In this document: positions 9,870-23,000 of the stretch, piece by piece | Numbering within the stretch: position 1 is the first letter of the stretch | Layout of the letters: each line of letters opens with the position of its first letter | NCBI GenBank assembly: GCA_021292105.1 | Contig: CM037871.1 | Span: 51,994,700-52,058,699, forward strand | Length of the DNA stretch: 64,000 nt | Direction of reading: 5' to 3' | DNA from: Anadara kagoshimensis | Lineage: Eukaryota > Mollusca > Bivalvia > Arcoida > Arcidae | The notes under the pieces: model-generated | Told to the model about the DNA's origin: nothing | Seen by the model: the letters and a program-made list of their open reading frames with translations, nothing else | Databases searched by the model: none | Program-made: the position numbers and the translations under genes

Positions 9870-12800
9870 TGTTCTTAGACGTACAATTTCAGTCCATATC
9901 ATTATGTCCTTAGCTATACCGAGGTCTTAGTGTCCTTAGGCCTACCGTTTCAGTCCTTGTGTCCTTAGCCGCCCTGTGAACATCTCTAGATAGTGCCCCT
10001 AACCATAACGTTTCAGCCTTAAGTAATGGGCTTAGCTGTACTTTTTCAGCCTTAGTGTCCTTAGCTGTAATGTTTCATCTCTAGTGTCCCTAACCATACC
10101 GTTTCAGCCATACCCGGTAGTGTCCTTAGAGTTTTTAATCTCTAGTGCCCCTAACCATAACGATTCAGCCTAAGTGGACTTAGGCGTACTGTTTCATCTC
10201 TAGTGCCCCTAACCATAACGATTCAGCCTTAGTGGCCTTAGGCGTACTGTTCCATCTCTAGTGCCCCTAACCATAATGTTTGAGCCTTAGTGTCCATAGG
10301 CGTACTGTTCCATGTCTAGTGCCCCTAACCATAATGTTTGAGCCTTAGTGTCCATAGGCGTGCTGTTCCATCTCTAGTGCCCCTAACCATAATGTTTGAG
10401 CCTTAGTGTCCATAGGCGTGCTGTTCCATCTCTAGTGCCCCTAACCATAATGTTCAGCCTTAGTGTCCTTAGCTGTAATGTTTCACCTCTAGTGCCCCTA
10501 ACCATAACGGTTCAGCCTTAGTGGCCTTAGGCGTACTGTTCCATCTCTGGTGCCCCTAACCATAATGTTTGAGCCTTAGTGTCCATAGGCGTGCTGTTCC
10601 ATCTCTAGTGCCCCTAACCATAATGTTTGAGCCTTAGTGTCCATAGGCGTACTGTTCCATCTCTAGTGCCCCTAACCATAATGTTTGAGCCTTAGTGTCC
10701 ATAGGCGTACTGTTCCATCTCTAGTGCCCCTAACCATAATGTTTGAGCCTTAGTGTCAATAGGCGTGCTGTTCCATCTCTAGTGCCCCTAACCATAACGT
10801 TTCAGCCTTAGTGTCTTTATGCGTACTGTTTCATCTTTAGTGCCCCTAACCATAACGTTTCAGCCTTAGTGTCCTCAGGCGTACTGTTTCATCTCTAGTG
10901 CCCCTAACCATAACGTTTGAGCCTTAGTGTCCTTAGCTGTACTGTTTCAGTCCTCACGGTGAATTTAGGCGTACTGTTCCATCTTTAGTGTCCCTAACCA
11001 TAACGTTTCAGCCTTAGTGTCTTTATGCGTACTGTTTCATCTCTAGTGCCCCTAACCATAACGTTTCAGTCTTAGTGTCTTTATGCGTACTGTTTCATCT
11101 CTAGTGCCCCTAACCATAACGTTTCAGCCTTAGTGTCTTTATGCGTACTGTTTCATCTCTAGTGCCCCTAACCATAATGTTCAGCCTTAGTGTCCTTAGC
11201 TGTAATGTTTCACCTCTAGTGCCCCTAACCATAACGATTCAGCCTTAGTGGCCTTAGGCGTACTGTTCCATCTCTAGTGCCCCTAACCATAATGTTTGAG
11301 CCTTAGTGTCCATAGGCGTGCTATTCCATCTCTAGTGCCCCTAACCATAACGTTTCAGCCTTAGTGTCTTTATGCGTACTGTTTCATCTCTAGTGCCCCT
11401 AACCATAACGTTTCAGCCTTAGTGTCTTCATGCGTACTGTTTCATCTCTAGTGCCCCTAACCATAACGTTTCAGCCTTAGTGTCCTTAGCTGTACTGTTT
11501 CAGTCCTCACGGTGAATTTAGGCGTACTGTTCCATCTTTAGTGCCCCTAACCATAACGTTTCAGCCTTAGTGTCCTCAGGCGTACTGTTTCATCTCTAGT
11601 GCCCCTAACCATAACGTTTCAGCCTTAGTGTCCTTAGCTGTACTGTTTCAGTCCTTGTGAATTTAGGCGTACGGTTCCATCTTTAGTGCCCCTAACCATA
11701 ACGTTTCAGCCTTAGTGTCTTTATGCGTACTGTTTCATCTCTAGTGCCCTTAACCATAACGTTTCAGCCTTAGTGTCCTTAGCTGTACTGTTTCAGTCCT
11801 CACGGTGAATTTAGGCGTACTGTTCCATCTCTAGTGCCCCTAACCATAACGTTTCAGCCTTAGTGTCTTTATGCGTACTGTTTCATCTCTAGTGCCCCTA
11901 ACCATAACGTTTCAGCCTTAGTGTCCTCAGGCGTACTGTTCCATCTCTAGTGCCCCTAACCATAACGTTTCAGCCTTAGTGTCCTCAGGCGTACTGTTTC
12001 ATCTCTAGTGCCCCTAACCATAACGTTTCAGCCTTAGTGTCCTTAGCTGTACTGTTTCAGTCCTCACGGTGAATTTAGGCGTACTGTTCCATCTCTAGTG
12101 CCCCTAACCATAACGTTTCAGTCTTAGTGTCTTTATGCGTACTGTTTCATCTCTAGATAGTGCCCCTAACCATAACGTTTCAGCCTTAGTGTCTTTATGC
12201 GTACTGTTTCATCTCTAGTGCCCCTAACCATAATGTTCAGCCTTAGTGTCCTTAGCTGTAATGTTTCACCTCTAGTGCCCCTAACCATAACGATTCAGCC
12301 TTAGTGGCCTTAGGCGTACTGTTCCATCTCTAGTGCCCCTAACCATAATGTTTGAGCCTTAGTGCCCATAGGCGTGCTATTCCATCTCTAGTGCCCCTAA
12401 CCATAACGTTTCAGCCTTAGTGTCTTTATGCGTACTGTTTCATCTCTAGTGCCCCTAACCATAACGTTTCAGCCTTAGTGTCTTCATGCGTACTGTTTCA
12501 TCTCTAGTGCCCCTAACCATAACGTTTCAGCCTTAGTGTCCTTAGCTGTACTGTTTCAGTCCTCACGGTGAATTTAGGCGTACTGTTCCATCTTTAGTGC
12601 CCCTAACCATAACGTTTCAGCCTTAGTGTCCTCAGGCGTACTGTTTCATCTCTAGTGCCCCTAACCATAACGTTTCAGCCTTAGTGTCCTTAGCTGTACT
12701 GTTTCAGTCCTTGTGAATTTAGGCGTACGGTTCCATCTTTAGTGCCCCTAACCATAACGTTTCAGCCTTAGTGTCTTTATGCGTACTGTTTCATCTCTAG

Positions 12801-15784
12801 TGCCCCTAACCATAACGTTTCAGCCTTAGTGTCCTTAGCTGTACTGTTTCAGTCCTCACGGTGAATTTAGGCGTACTGTTCCATCTCTAGTGCCCCTAAC
12901 CATAACGTTTCAGCCTTAGTGTCTTTATGCGTACTGTTTCATCTCTAGTGCCCCTAACCATAACGTTTCAGCCTTAGTGTCTTTATGCGTACTGTTTCAT
13001 CTCTAGTGCCCCTAACCATAACGTTTCAGCCTTAGTGTCTTCATGCGTGCTGTTTCATCTCTAGTGCCCCTAACCATAACGTTTCAGCCTTAGTGTCCTT
13101 AGCTGTACTGTTTCAGTCCTTGTGAATTTAGGCGTACTGTGCCATCTTTAGTGTCCCTAACCATAACGTTTCAGCCTTAGTGTCCTCAAACGTACTGATT
13201 CATCTCTCGTGTCCCTAACTATAACGTTTCAGCCTTAGTGTCCTCAGGCGTACTGTTCCATCTCTAGTGCCCCTAACCATAACGTTTCAGCCTTAGTGTC
13301 CTCAGGCGTACTGTTTCATCTCTAGTGCCCCTAACCATAACGTTTCAGCCTTAGTGTCCTTAGCTGTACTGTTTCAGTCCTCACGGTGAATTTAGGCGTA
13401 CTGTTCCATCTCTAGTGCCCCTAACCATAACGTTTCAGCCTTAGTGTCTTTATGCGTACTGTTTCATCTCTAGTGCCCCTAACCATAATGTTCAGCCTTA
13501 GTGTCCTTAGCTGTAATGTTTCACCTCTAGTGCCCCTAACCATAACGATTCAGCCTTAGTGGCCTTAGGCGTACTGTTCCATCTCTAGTGCCCCTAACCA
13601 TAATGTTTGAGCCTTAGTGTCCATAGGCGTGCTGTTCCATCTCTAGTGCCCGTAACCATAACGTTTCAGCCTTAGTGTCTTTATGCGTACTGTTTCATCT
13701 CTAGTGCCCCTAACCATAACGTTTCAGCCTTAGTGTCTTCATGCGTACTGTTTCATCTCTAGTGCCCCTAACCATAACGTTTCAGCCTTAGTGTCCTTAG
13801 CTGTACTGTTTCAGTCCTCACGGTGAATTTAGGCGTACTGTTCCATCTTTAGTGCCCCTAACCATAACGTTTCAGCCTTAGTGTCCTCAGGCGTACTGTT
13901 TCATCTCTAGTGCCCCTAACCATAACGTTTCAGCCTTAGTGTCCTTAGCTGTACTGTTTCAGTCCTTGTGAATTTAGGCGTACGGTTCCATCTTTAGTGC
14001 CCCTAACCATAACGTTTCAGCCTTAGTGTCTTTATGCGTACTGTTTCATCTCTAGTGCCCCTAACCATAACGTTTCAGCCTTAGTGTCCTTAGCTGTACT
14101 GTTTCAGTCCTCACGGTGAATTTAGGCGTACTGTTCCATCTCTAGTGCCCCTAACCATAACGTTTCAGCCTTAGTGTCTTTATGCGTACTGTTTCATCTC
14201 TAGTGCCCCTAACCATAACGTTTCAGCCTTAGTGTCTTTATGCGTACTGTTTCATCTCTAGTGCCCCTAACCATAACGTTTCAGCCTTAGTGTCTTCATG
14301 CGTGCTGTTTAATCTCTAGTGCCCCTAACCATAACGTTTCAGCCTTAGTGTCCTTAGCTGTACTGTTTCAGTCCTTGTGAATTTAGGCGTACTGTTCCAT
14401 CTTTAGTGTCCCTAACCATAACGTTTCAGCCTTAGTGTCCTCAAACGTACTGATTCATCTCTCGTGTCCCTAACTATAACGTTTCAGCCTTAGTGTCCTC
14501 AGGCGTACTGTTCCATCTCTAGTGCCCCTAACCATAACGTTTCAGCCTTAGTGTCCTCAGGCGTACTGTTTCATCTCTAGTGCCCCTAACCATAACGTTT
14601 CAGCCTTAGTGTCCTTAGCTGTACTGTTTCAGTCCTCACGGTGAATTTAGGCGTACTGTTCCATCTCTAGTGCCCCTAACCATAACGTTTCAGCCTTAGT
14701 GTCTTTATGCGTACTGTTTCATCTCTAGTGCCCCTAACCATAACGTTTCAGCCTTAGTGTCTTTATGCGTACTGTTTCATCTCTAGTGCCCCTAACCATA
14801 ACTTTTCAGCCTTAGTGTCTTCATGCGTGCTGTTTAATCTCTAGTGCCCCTAACCATAACGTTTCAGCCTTAGTGTCCTTAGCTGTACTGTTTCAGTCCT
14901 TGTGAATTTAGGCGTACTGTTCCATCTTTAGTGTCCCTAACCATAACGTTTCAGCCTTAGTGTCCTCAGACGTACTGATTCATCTCTCGTGTCCCTAACT
15001 ATAACGTTTCAGCTTTAGTGTCCTCAGGCGTACTGTTTCATCTCTTGTGCCCCTAACCATAACGTTTCAGCTTTAGTGTCCTTAGGCGTACTGTTTCATT
15101 TCTAGTGTCCCTAAGCTGTACTGTTAAAACCTCAATGGTTGTGTCAAACTTAGTTGGCTTTAAACGTGTAATTTCAGCCTTGGGCGTACAGTTTCACTCC
15201 AAATGTCCTTCGGTAACCCGATGCCTTACCGTTTTGATGTTTTGATGGCAAGAACAGTTCTTTTGTTCTAAGGAGTACCGTTTCAGCCGTAGTGTCTATA
15301 GACGTTCCAGTCCCAGCACTCTTATAAGTGCCGTTTCTGCTTAAGCGTTCTTAGCCTTTGAATCCTTATGTATTTCAGTCACTGTTTCCTTTGCGTACCG
15401 TTTTAGCCTTAGCGTGTTTAGGTGTACCGTTTCAGACCTACTGTAGGTATACCTATTTAGCCTTTGTGTCCTTAGGCGTATAATTTCAGTCCCTAGACAT
15501 ATCGTTTCAACCTTAATATCCTTAAACTATGTTTGTCCCAGTGCCCTTAAGTCTACTGTTTCAGTCCTAGTATCTTGAGGCGTATTATATACCGTTTCAT
15601 CACTAGTGTCGTTACGCGTACCGTTTCAGCCCAAACCCTAATGCATAAGATTTCTGTACTAGTGCTCCTAGGCGAACCGTTTAAGTCACAGTGTGGTTTG
15701 GTGTACAGTTTCAGTTCTAGTGTCCTAAATCGTACCGTTTCAGCCGAAACATCTTTGGGTTGTTTCAGCCTTAGTATCCTAAGG

Positions 15785-16158
15785 TTGGTTGAATGTTGCT
15801 TAACGTCGCATCAGCAATTTTTCAGCTATTCGCGACGAGAACTATTTAATTAATCTCTATGGATTAATCTATGAACAATTTTTGAGTATGCATGTGAAGT
15901 GCGAGTGTGTTGTGTGGTCTGCCTTGTACTAGCGCGCACTCAGGGCGACTTTACCGTGCTAGCTCACAGAGTCAGTACGCCGCAGACAAGCGTACCACTC
16001 CCCCAGTCAATTATACTAATACCAGGTAAATCAGTAAAGGCCAACGGTAAGGAAAATTCACTTTTCCACATGTAGTCCGAGCGGGACTCGAACTCACAGC
16101 GGTGAGAGACCCTGGATTTGAAGACTAACGTCTTATCCATTAGGCCACCGCGCCCTCT
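15785..16158 (-). mobile_element. tRNA-derived SINE, family 1, copy 2
   Basis: Same minus-strand structure as the copy at 7127: head AGAGGGCGCGGTGGCCTAAT, B box GAGTTCGAGTCCCGC, tail GCGACGTTAAGCAACATTCA. The target duplication TAGTATCCTAAGG (15772-15784 and 16159-16171) is a piece of the surrounding minisatellite monomer, so it inserted after the array formed. Confidence 0.92.
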
Positions 16159-17997
16159 TAGTATCCTAAGGCCTACCGTGTCAGTTCTAGCATCCTTACT
16201 AGGATTATATTTTCAGCCCGTGTGCCCTTATTTTAGGAGTACAGTTTTGAGTCATAGTGTCCATGTGTTGTTTCAATACTATTATCCTCAAGCGTACCGT
16301 TTCTGTCCTCGTGTGCTTAGGCGTATCGTTTCAGTGCCTAGTGTCTCAAGACGTACCATTTTAGTCATATTACCGTTAGGCGTACCGTATTGACTCTAGT
16401 ATCCATAGGTGTATCGTTTTAGTCCTGGTGTCCTTAGACGCACCGTTGCAGCCCTAGTGCCCCTATGCGTACTTTTTCGGTCCTACTGTTCTAAGACGTA
16501 TAGCTTCAGCACTAGTGTCCTTAGGTGTACCGTTTTGAACAGTCCTAGTGTCCTTAGGCGTACCTTTTCAGTCCTAGTGTCCTTAGGCGTACCTTTTCAG
16601 TCCTAGTGTCCTTAGGCGTACCTTTTCAGTCCTAGTGTCCTTAGGTGTACCATTTCAGTCCTAGTGTCCTTAGGCGTACCTTTTCAGTCCTAGTGTCATT
16701 AGGCGTACCTTTTCAGTCCTAGTGTCCTTATGCGTACCTTTTCAGTCCTAGTGTCCTTAGGTGTACCTTTTCAGTCCTAGTGTCCTTCGGTGTACCATTT
16801 CAGTCCTAGTGTCCTTAGGCGTACCTTTTCAGTCCTAGTGTCCTTCGGTTGAACATTTCAGTCCTTGGGTGTACCGTTTCAGTCCTAGTGTCCTTAGGCG
16901 TACCTTTTCAGTCCTAGTGTCTTTAGGTGTACCGTTTCAGTCCTAGTGTCCTTAGACGTACCTTTTCAATCCTAGTGTCCTTCGGTGTACCATTTCAGTC
17001 CTTGGGTGTACCGTTTCAGTCCTAGTGTCCTTAGGCGTACCTTTTCAGTCATAGTGTCCTTAGGTGTACCGTTTCAGTCCTAGTGTCCTTATGCATACCT
17101 TTTCAGTCCTAGTGTCCTTAGGTGTACCGTTTCAGTCCTAGTGTCCTTAGGCGTACCTTTTCAGTCCTAATGTCCTTCGGTGTACCATTTGAGTCCTTGG
17201 GTGTACCGTTTCAGTCCTAGTGTCCTTAGGCGTACCTTTTCAGTCATAGTGTCCTTCTGTGCACCATTTAAGTCCTTGGGTGCACCGTTTCAGTCCTAGT
17301 GTCATTAGGTGTACCGTTTCAGTCCTCGGGTGTACCATTTCAGTCCTTGGGTGTACCTTTCAGTCCTTGTGACCTTGGGCGTACCGTTTCAGTCCTTGTA
17401 TCCTTAGGCGTATCGTTTCCGCCCTAGTACAATTAGGCGTATCATTTCAGCCCTAGTGCCATTAGGCGTATCGTTTCAGTCCCAGTGCAATAAGGCGTAT
17501 TGCTTCAGTCCTAGTGCAATTAGGCGTATTGTTTCAGCCCTTTTGTCATTAGGTGTGTCGTTTCAGCCCTTTTGTCATTAGGCGTGTCGTTTCAGTCCTA
17601 GTGCAATTATGCGTATCTTTTCATCCCTAGTGCCATTAGGCGTGTCGTCTCAGTCCTAATGCAGTCAGGCGTATTGTTTCATCCCTAATGCAATTAGGCG
17701 TATTGTTTCAGCCCTGGTGTCATTAGGCGTATCGTTTCTGTCATAGTGCCATTAGGCGTATCGTTTCAGTACTAGTGTCATTAGACGCACAGTTTCAGCC
17801 CTAGTGCCATTAGTCGTATCGTATCAGCCCTAGTACCATTAGGCGTATCGTTTCAGTACTAGTGTCATTAGGTGTATCATTTTGAACAGCCCTAGTGCCA
17901 TTAGGCTTATCGTTTCAGCCCTGGTGTCATTAGGCGTATCGTTTCTGCCATAGTGCCATTACGCGTATCGTTTCAGTCCTAGTGCAATTAAGCGTAT

Positions 17998-18059
17998 TGT
18001 CATATTATATTTTTTTTAATTTTATGAATGAAATATTCAAAAAAAATTATAATATGACA
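17998..18059. mobile_element. 62-bp MITE inside the minisatellite array
   Basis: Inverted ends TGTCATATTATA (17998-18009) and TATAATATGACA (18048-18059), with an A/T-only interior apart from a few bases. GTAT is duplicated at 17994-17997 and 18060-18063. Deleting the element and one GTAT restores the array text AAGCGTATCGTTTCA, which proves an insertion. Confidence 0.9.
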
Positions 18060-18300
18060 GTATCGTTTCAACCCTAGTGCAATTAGGCTTATCGTTTCAA
18101 CCCTAGTGCAATTAGGCATATTGTTTCGGCCCTAGTGTCATTAGGCGTATTGTTTCAGTCATAATATCATTAGGCGTATTGTTTCAGCCCATGTGTAATT
18201 AGATGTATTGTTTCAGCCCTTGTGCCCCTAGGGGCACATTTTCACCCTTATTGTCCTTATGTTTACTGTTTCAGCCTTCAGGAAGTTAAGCCTACCGTTT

Positions 18301-19499
18301 CAGATTCAGTTAGTCTGAAATGACATTAAGGGTCATTTTTCTTGCTGCGTTTGTTGTTTTGTTACCCTGGGATAGTTTGCATTGTAGTTCGGGATTTCGC
18401 TAGACTGTTACGAAAACGAACTACTAACATGCATTGTATCCAACCCCATATGTACTCAATGTTTCTTTAGAACTGATGGAATAAGTTTAACTATGTTGAT
18501 GGTAATTTTTTCCCAACATAGGTATACACTCAGAATACTTCCTGGTTTTCGCCAAAACAGTCTTTTTATTTCATCTTTTTCCAATAAATTTTTGGACAAA
18601 TTATGTATTGAGGACTAAACTGCAGATTCATTCAAAACATACATACTTTCATCACTTTGGCGGCTTCTGAAACGCAACTTGTGAGCTGGTACTAATTATA
18701 TAAGTTATCAATGATTTCATAAAATTATGTGTCCTAAGTCGGTAGGAGATACGTGTTAGTCTTGCAAATTAAAATCAGTCAACCCGCGCATAGTATTGTT
18801 TTGCCTCTGAGACGAAAATTGTGAGAAACTACTATAAGATGAATGTTATCAATCATTTCATAAATTTATGTGTCCTAAGCCGGTCGACTGCTTACAATTA
18901 ACACTGTACATATAATCCGATCCAGGTGGAATAATGGTATTATTTTTCACAGCTCTTTGAAATTAGCTATAAAACCAATATCAAGTTTGACTGAATGTAT
19001 CTTTGCGTTGAATACACTGCATTACGAAGATACCCCGGTATACAATAACAATAATAATTTTATATGAACTTGTTGAAATGCGATAAGGGTCAGATTTATT
19101 GAGAAAAACTTCATGGAATAAATAAAAATAAAATTTAGCCTGAAATAATATAAATACCACGACACAGAGACATAAATATATATGTTTTCAGTCCAGTGTT
19201 ATTTTTTAATTGACAATGAATTAACAACGATAAAAGAATTTGCAGTTTGTATTCTGTACTTAGTTCAAAAATTCCCAGTTGATTGGTCATTCTATATAAA
19301 TATTCAGATCACACAGATCTTATGAAATTATCTGATTCAATGCATTCTTATTGAATTCCTCGAGACCCTTCGGAACTGGACATACTGCAATAAATCATTG
19401 TCGTAGTGATAAAAATACTGACTCGTCTTAAATCACTCTAGATGGTGTTACGATACATAGCAATAAGTGCAATACACATTTCGTCCTGGTAAACATCAA
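18301..19499. other. AT-rich flank between the array and the lamin promoter
   Basis: A duplicated motif TTATGTGTCCTAAG follows ATCATTTCATAAA at two places (near 18708-18738 and 18850-18880), marking a diverged duplication of about 140 bp. No gene was recognised. Confidence 0.5.
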
Positions 19500-19651
19500 A
19501 GGAAAATAAAACCGGCTACTGTTGGACGAATCGTAATCACGTGACCTAAAAAAGGCGGGTATGACGCTTTCTATTTCTGCCGCCATATTGCATGTGTAAC
19601 AAATATTGAATAGTCAGCAATCACCTGATTTAGTGTATTGAAATCGACAGG
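19500..19651 (+). promoter_or_regulatory. Probable lamin core promoter and 5' UTR
   Basis: This CpG-containing stretch lies directly before the lamin start. It holds an E-box CACGTGAC (19538-19545), a GGCGGG box (19554-19559) and GCCGCCATATTG (19579-19590). The last matches a YY1 site on the opposite strand (CCAT core in a GGCGG context) and is often placed at TATA-less start sites. No TATA box was seen. Sites are motif matches only. Confidence 0.5.
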
Positions 19652-20079
19652 ATGGCAACGAAGACGCCGACACCGTCTAAATCGTCGAGGAAAACGGTGA
19701 CAACGACAACCTACACCACTCGAACCCTCGGTGGAGATGAAACGCCTTCAACCAGTACATCGCCGGGCCGGCGTGCTCGCTCTCCATCGCCGGCACGCAT
19801 AACTCGACAACAAGAAAAAGAACAGTTGCAAAATCTGAATGATCGTTTGGCGGCATATATTGATAAAGTAAGATTTCTTGAAACTGAAAATAGTAGATTG
19901 AGTGTTCAAATAAGATCAAGCGAGGAAACGATCAGCCGGGAGGTTACAAATGTCAAAACATTGTATGAATCTGAACTTGCCGATGCCAGAAAGTTGTTAG
20001 ACGAGTTAGGAAAAGAAAAGGCCGCATTACAGATTGAACTGAGTAAATACAAAGAAGATGCAGAAGAGTGGAAATTGAA
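19652..20079 (+). CDS. LMN: Lamin exon 1: head and coil 1A/1B start
   Basis: Codons 1-142 plus two bases. It starts at the ATG after GACAGG and reads [15 protein letters not shown]. The donor is GAA|GTAAGT. An extra open codon past the donor is intron. Confidence 0.96.
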
Positions 20080-23000
20080 GTAAGTATAAGAAAATGTCGT
20101 TTTTATACAAACTTTACTACACGCCAGTTTGCTATTTTTATGAATGACTACCTACAAGTGTTTCCGAAAGTATTTTAAACTATAGTCTGTTTCATAAACC
20201 AATATCTTCCGAATGGACAGAAAATGACATGTATACAAATGTACATGGTTTTAATTAATACATTCCTTACACCTTAATAAGGAACCCTCTTTGAAATCTT
20301 AGCTTTTAATGTTGGTAAACTTTAAATATTTAAAACGTTTACCAAATTACATTTACCAATGAGCAAAGAAATTAATATTTCTACTTTGCAAAATTTTATC
20401 AGTTGCATAGCACTAATAACACTCTTTGATGTGAATATTATAAATTGTGCATATTGTCATAAATTATTGCAACATAAAATTGTAATTATTGCACACCAAA
20501 GAACACAATTAAGTTGAAAGAATTATTATTTGATGGAATAAAATTTAAAGTTTAGTTGTGTTTAATTATACAGTTCTTGATACTGTAATATTGAATGTGT
20601 AGTTGATAGGTGGTACAAACTGTTGAAAATTACGCCCTAATGCACATTATAGTTATATGTGTTATTTGCCTGGAACAGCTATGACAATTATATGACCATA
20701 ATTACTGTATCTGGTCAATTTATTGCTTAAGGAATGCTGATTCAAATGATCAAAAATCTGTTCTGAGCCTAAAGGCACTTTATGCCAGTTGTTATCTGGG
20801 TTTTAGTAACATGAAGCAACTGAGCATATAGTATTAATAACACCCCCCTCACCCACCCCTCCAACTTGGAGTTGAAACTTGAATGGGACATTGATCAGGA
20901 TTAACTACAGCAATGTGAAATTAAATGCCTCTTCGGGCATACCATGCATGATGACTGGGACTCGAATCCAGTCCTGTCAACCATGGGTATATTACCATAT
21001 GTCTTCACCATAACAATAGGCAAGAGATCTGTTTTAGTATTTTTTTAAAAAACTTTTATTCTCGTCAAAACATCTGATGAAACAACGCTCCAAGTAGCCT
21101 AGTAAATACTCGAAATTTGTGACTACAAATTGTCAAATGATTGCCATTATGTCAAATAATTTTTTTGAGTTTGGCTACTAAAAATCAGCAAATCCGGAAA
21201 TTTTGTTCATGACCTGTCACCCAACCTGACAAATAGTCTTGCCATCAATAATATCTTAAAAGCGCTTGAACCAAAGCAGGTGACTTTATAGTTTAAAGCG
21301 CATAACTGACCGTGATATAATTTTGCTTTAATGGCAGCCAAGCGGCAAAAATCACTTTTTGATTTGGGTTTTGTTACGACTTTTACTTCCTCTAAATGAT
21401 CAAGTTTGATCGTCTTCTCATCGCTCCGCCTCTAAAGTTGCCTCCAGTGGTGGGACCAATCCGAGGATCACACTAAACCATTCAATCGGTAGTAGTGACG
21501 GGCGGTGTGATTAGAAAGAATATTTATAAGGTTTGGCCACCAAGAATTTTACCTGGCGACAAAAATCTTGAATGGCTACTGAAATTTTTGAATTATTAGC
21601 CATGTGGCTACCAGTTTTCAAAACCTGCTTGGAGCACTGTGAAAAACGAAACGACAGGATAAATCTACAGCTCTCTTTGAGATAGTCAGCCAGATACTTG
21701 GAACATTTGATGAAGTAAAAGAAAATTAAGAGCAAGGATTATGATGAGGGGCCCACATATTTATGCATTGAGGTATTTATAACTGCTACAACTTTTCTGT
21801 AGTGAACTGGGCTCCAAACTCAAAATAGTTAAGCTTTATCCCTGAAGACCATGTTAATAATTTTCGAGATCTTTCCTATTTTTTTTGTAATTGTTAGTTA
21901 AAGTAGGCCTTCCTTTTGTACTCCCACCCATTAAATTTATTTAAACTATTTCTCGCTCTGGACAGAGGGATGCTACCCAGCATTAGTTTTTCAGCTCAAG
22001 CTTCCAATCTCCACTGATCATTTACCTGGGTCTATTAGTATTACTATTTGTATTACTAGACCTATATTTCTCTGTTTCCACAAAAAAAATAAAATAAATC
22101 TAAGTACATGTAGTATTGAATATTACAAGATTCTATGAGTTTTTTAATGGGCAATCTTTTTGTGTATGTTCCGTAATAATGTCTGGTTTGACCTACATAT
22201 GCTGTATGTTATGGTTTAATTAATCAAACTTTATGCATACTGATCTGTGATCATTGGTCAGTCCTTACTGTGGTATCAATACCTTAACCTAGAAAATCGA
22301 TAATCTAAAAACTTCGATATAAAACATATAACACGAAGCTGAGAATCATTACATTGATTTGTAAGGTATCCATTCTAGTGATTCATACCTGGATATTTTA
22401 TGAACTCTCTTTAATGCTTTTTATCTCGCCTTGGCCTGGGGTATAACTTCGTAGTTGGTGTCCATTCTTCAAAATTTTAGTGTTCATTCTAGAAGGAGCC
22501 ATGCAGCCATTGATCCCTTATTTTGCCAAATGAACCCATTGTTAAGACCTTAGTGGGCCATATTTAACATTATGTGAATGCTAAAATATTGATGTTACAG
22601 TGTTTAAGAGAAAAGTTCTTAAAAATGACCACATTTGAAAAGATCTTGGATTGAACATTGATTTTGATTAAATTGTTCAATGAAATTAATGTGTAAGTAA
22701 GCTATGCTGTTTTAAGTGAGGGAGTTAAAATGTTAAATTCTGATGATGTCAATAGTTTTATGGAGTGGTAAAGAATGTGTTTGTGTGGGCGTGAAACGTT
22801 AAAAACATAATTTTATCATTGATATTCTGGATGCATCTTTGGCATCTATTAAATAAAGTCTAAAAAACACTGGCTATTGTCATCACTCAGAATATAAATG
22901 AAGTAAAATGAAGTTTTATAATGTTGGATAAAATCTTAGAATGTGTATTTGCATGCTGTGTTATAAATAAATGTACCGTAATCCTTCTATGTATTCGGAC

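Larger units (their letters stand above)
9870..18300. repeat. 8.4-kb minisatellite array, 29-bp monomers with a 1,255-bp higher-order period
   Basis: The monomer is about 29 bp, with a core like CCTTAGGCGTACYGTTTCAG plus TCCTAGTGT. From about 10000 to 15120 it runs as 58-bp dimers in which one half reads CTCTAGTGCCCCTAACCATA. Rare variants recur at fixed spacing: TAATGTTCAGCC at 12231 and 13486, and TCCTCAAACGTACTGATT at 13183 and 14438, both 1,255 bp apart. This shows large recent duplications. From about 15120 to 18300 the monomers are more diverged and mostly single. A SINE and a 62-bp MITE interrupt the array. Short open frames within it are by-products of the repeat. Confidence 0.95.

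Noticed and set aside
9960..15120. Interstitial telomere array
   Set aside because: CCCTAA occurs once per 58-bp unit, not as consecutive hexamers.
15575..16606. Open frames in the right part of the large array (65-92 residues)
   Set aside because: They are repeat-encoded reading frames interrupted by the SINE, with no conserved protein features.
9870..18300. Possible CRISPR-like array of 29-bp repeats
   Set aside because: There are no unique spacers; units are directly head to tail and the context is an animal genome.
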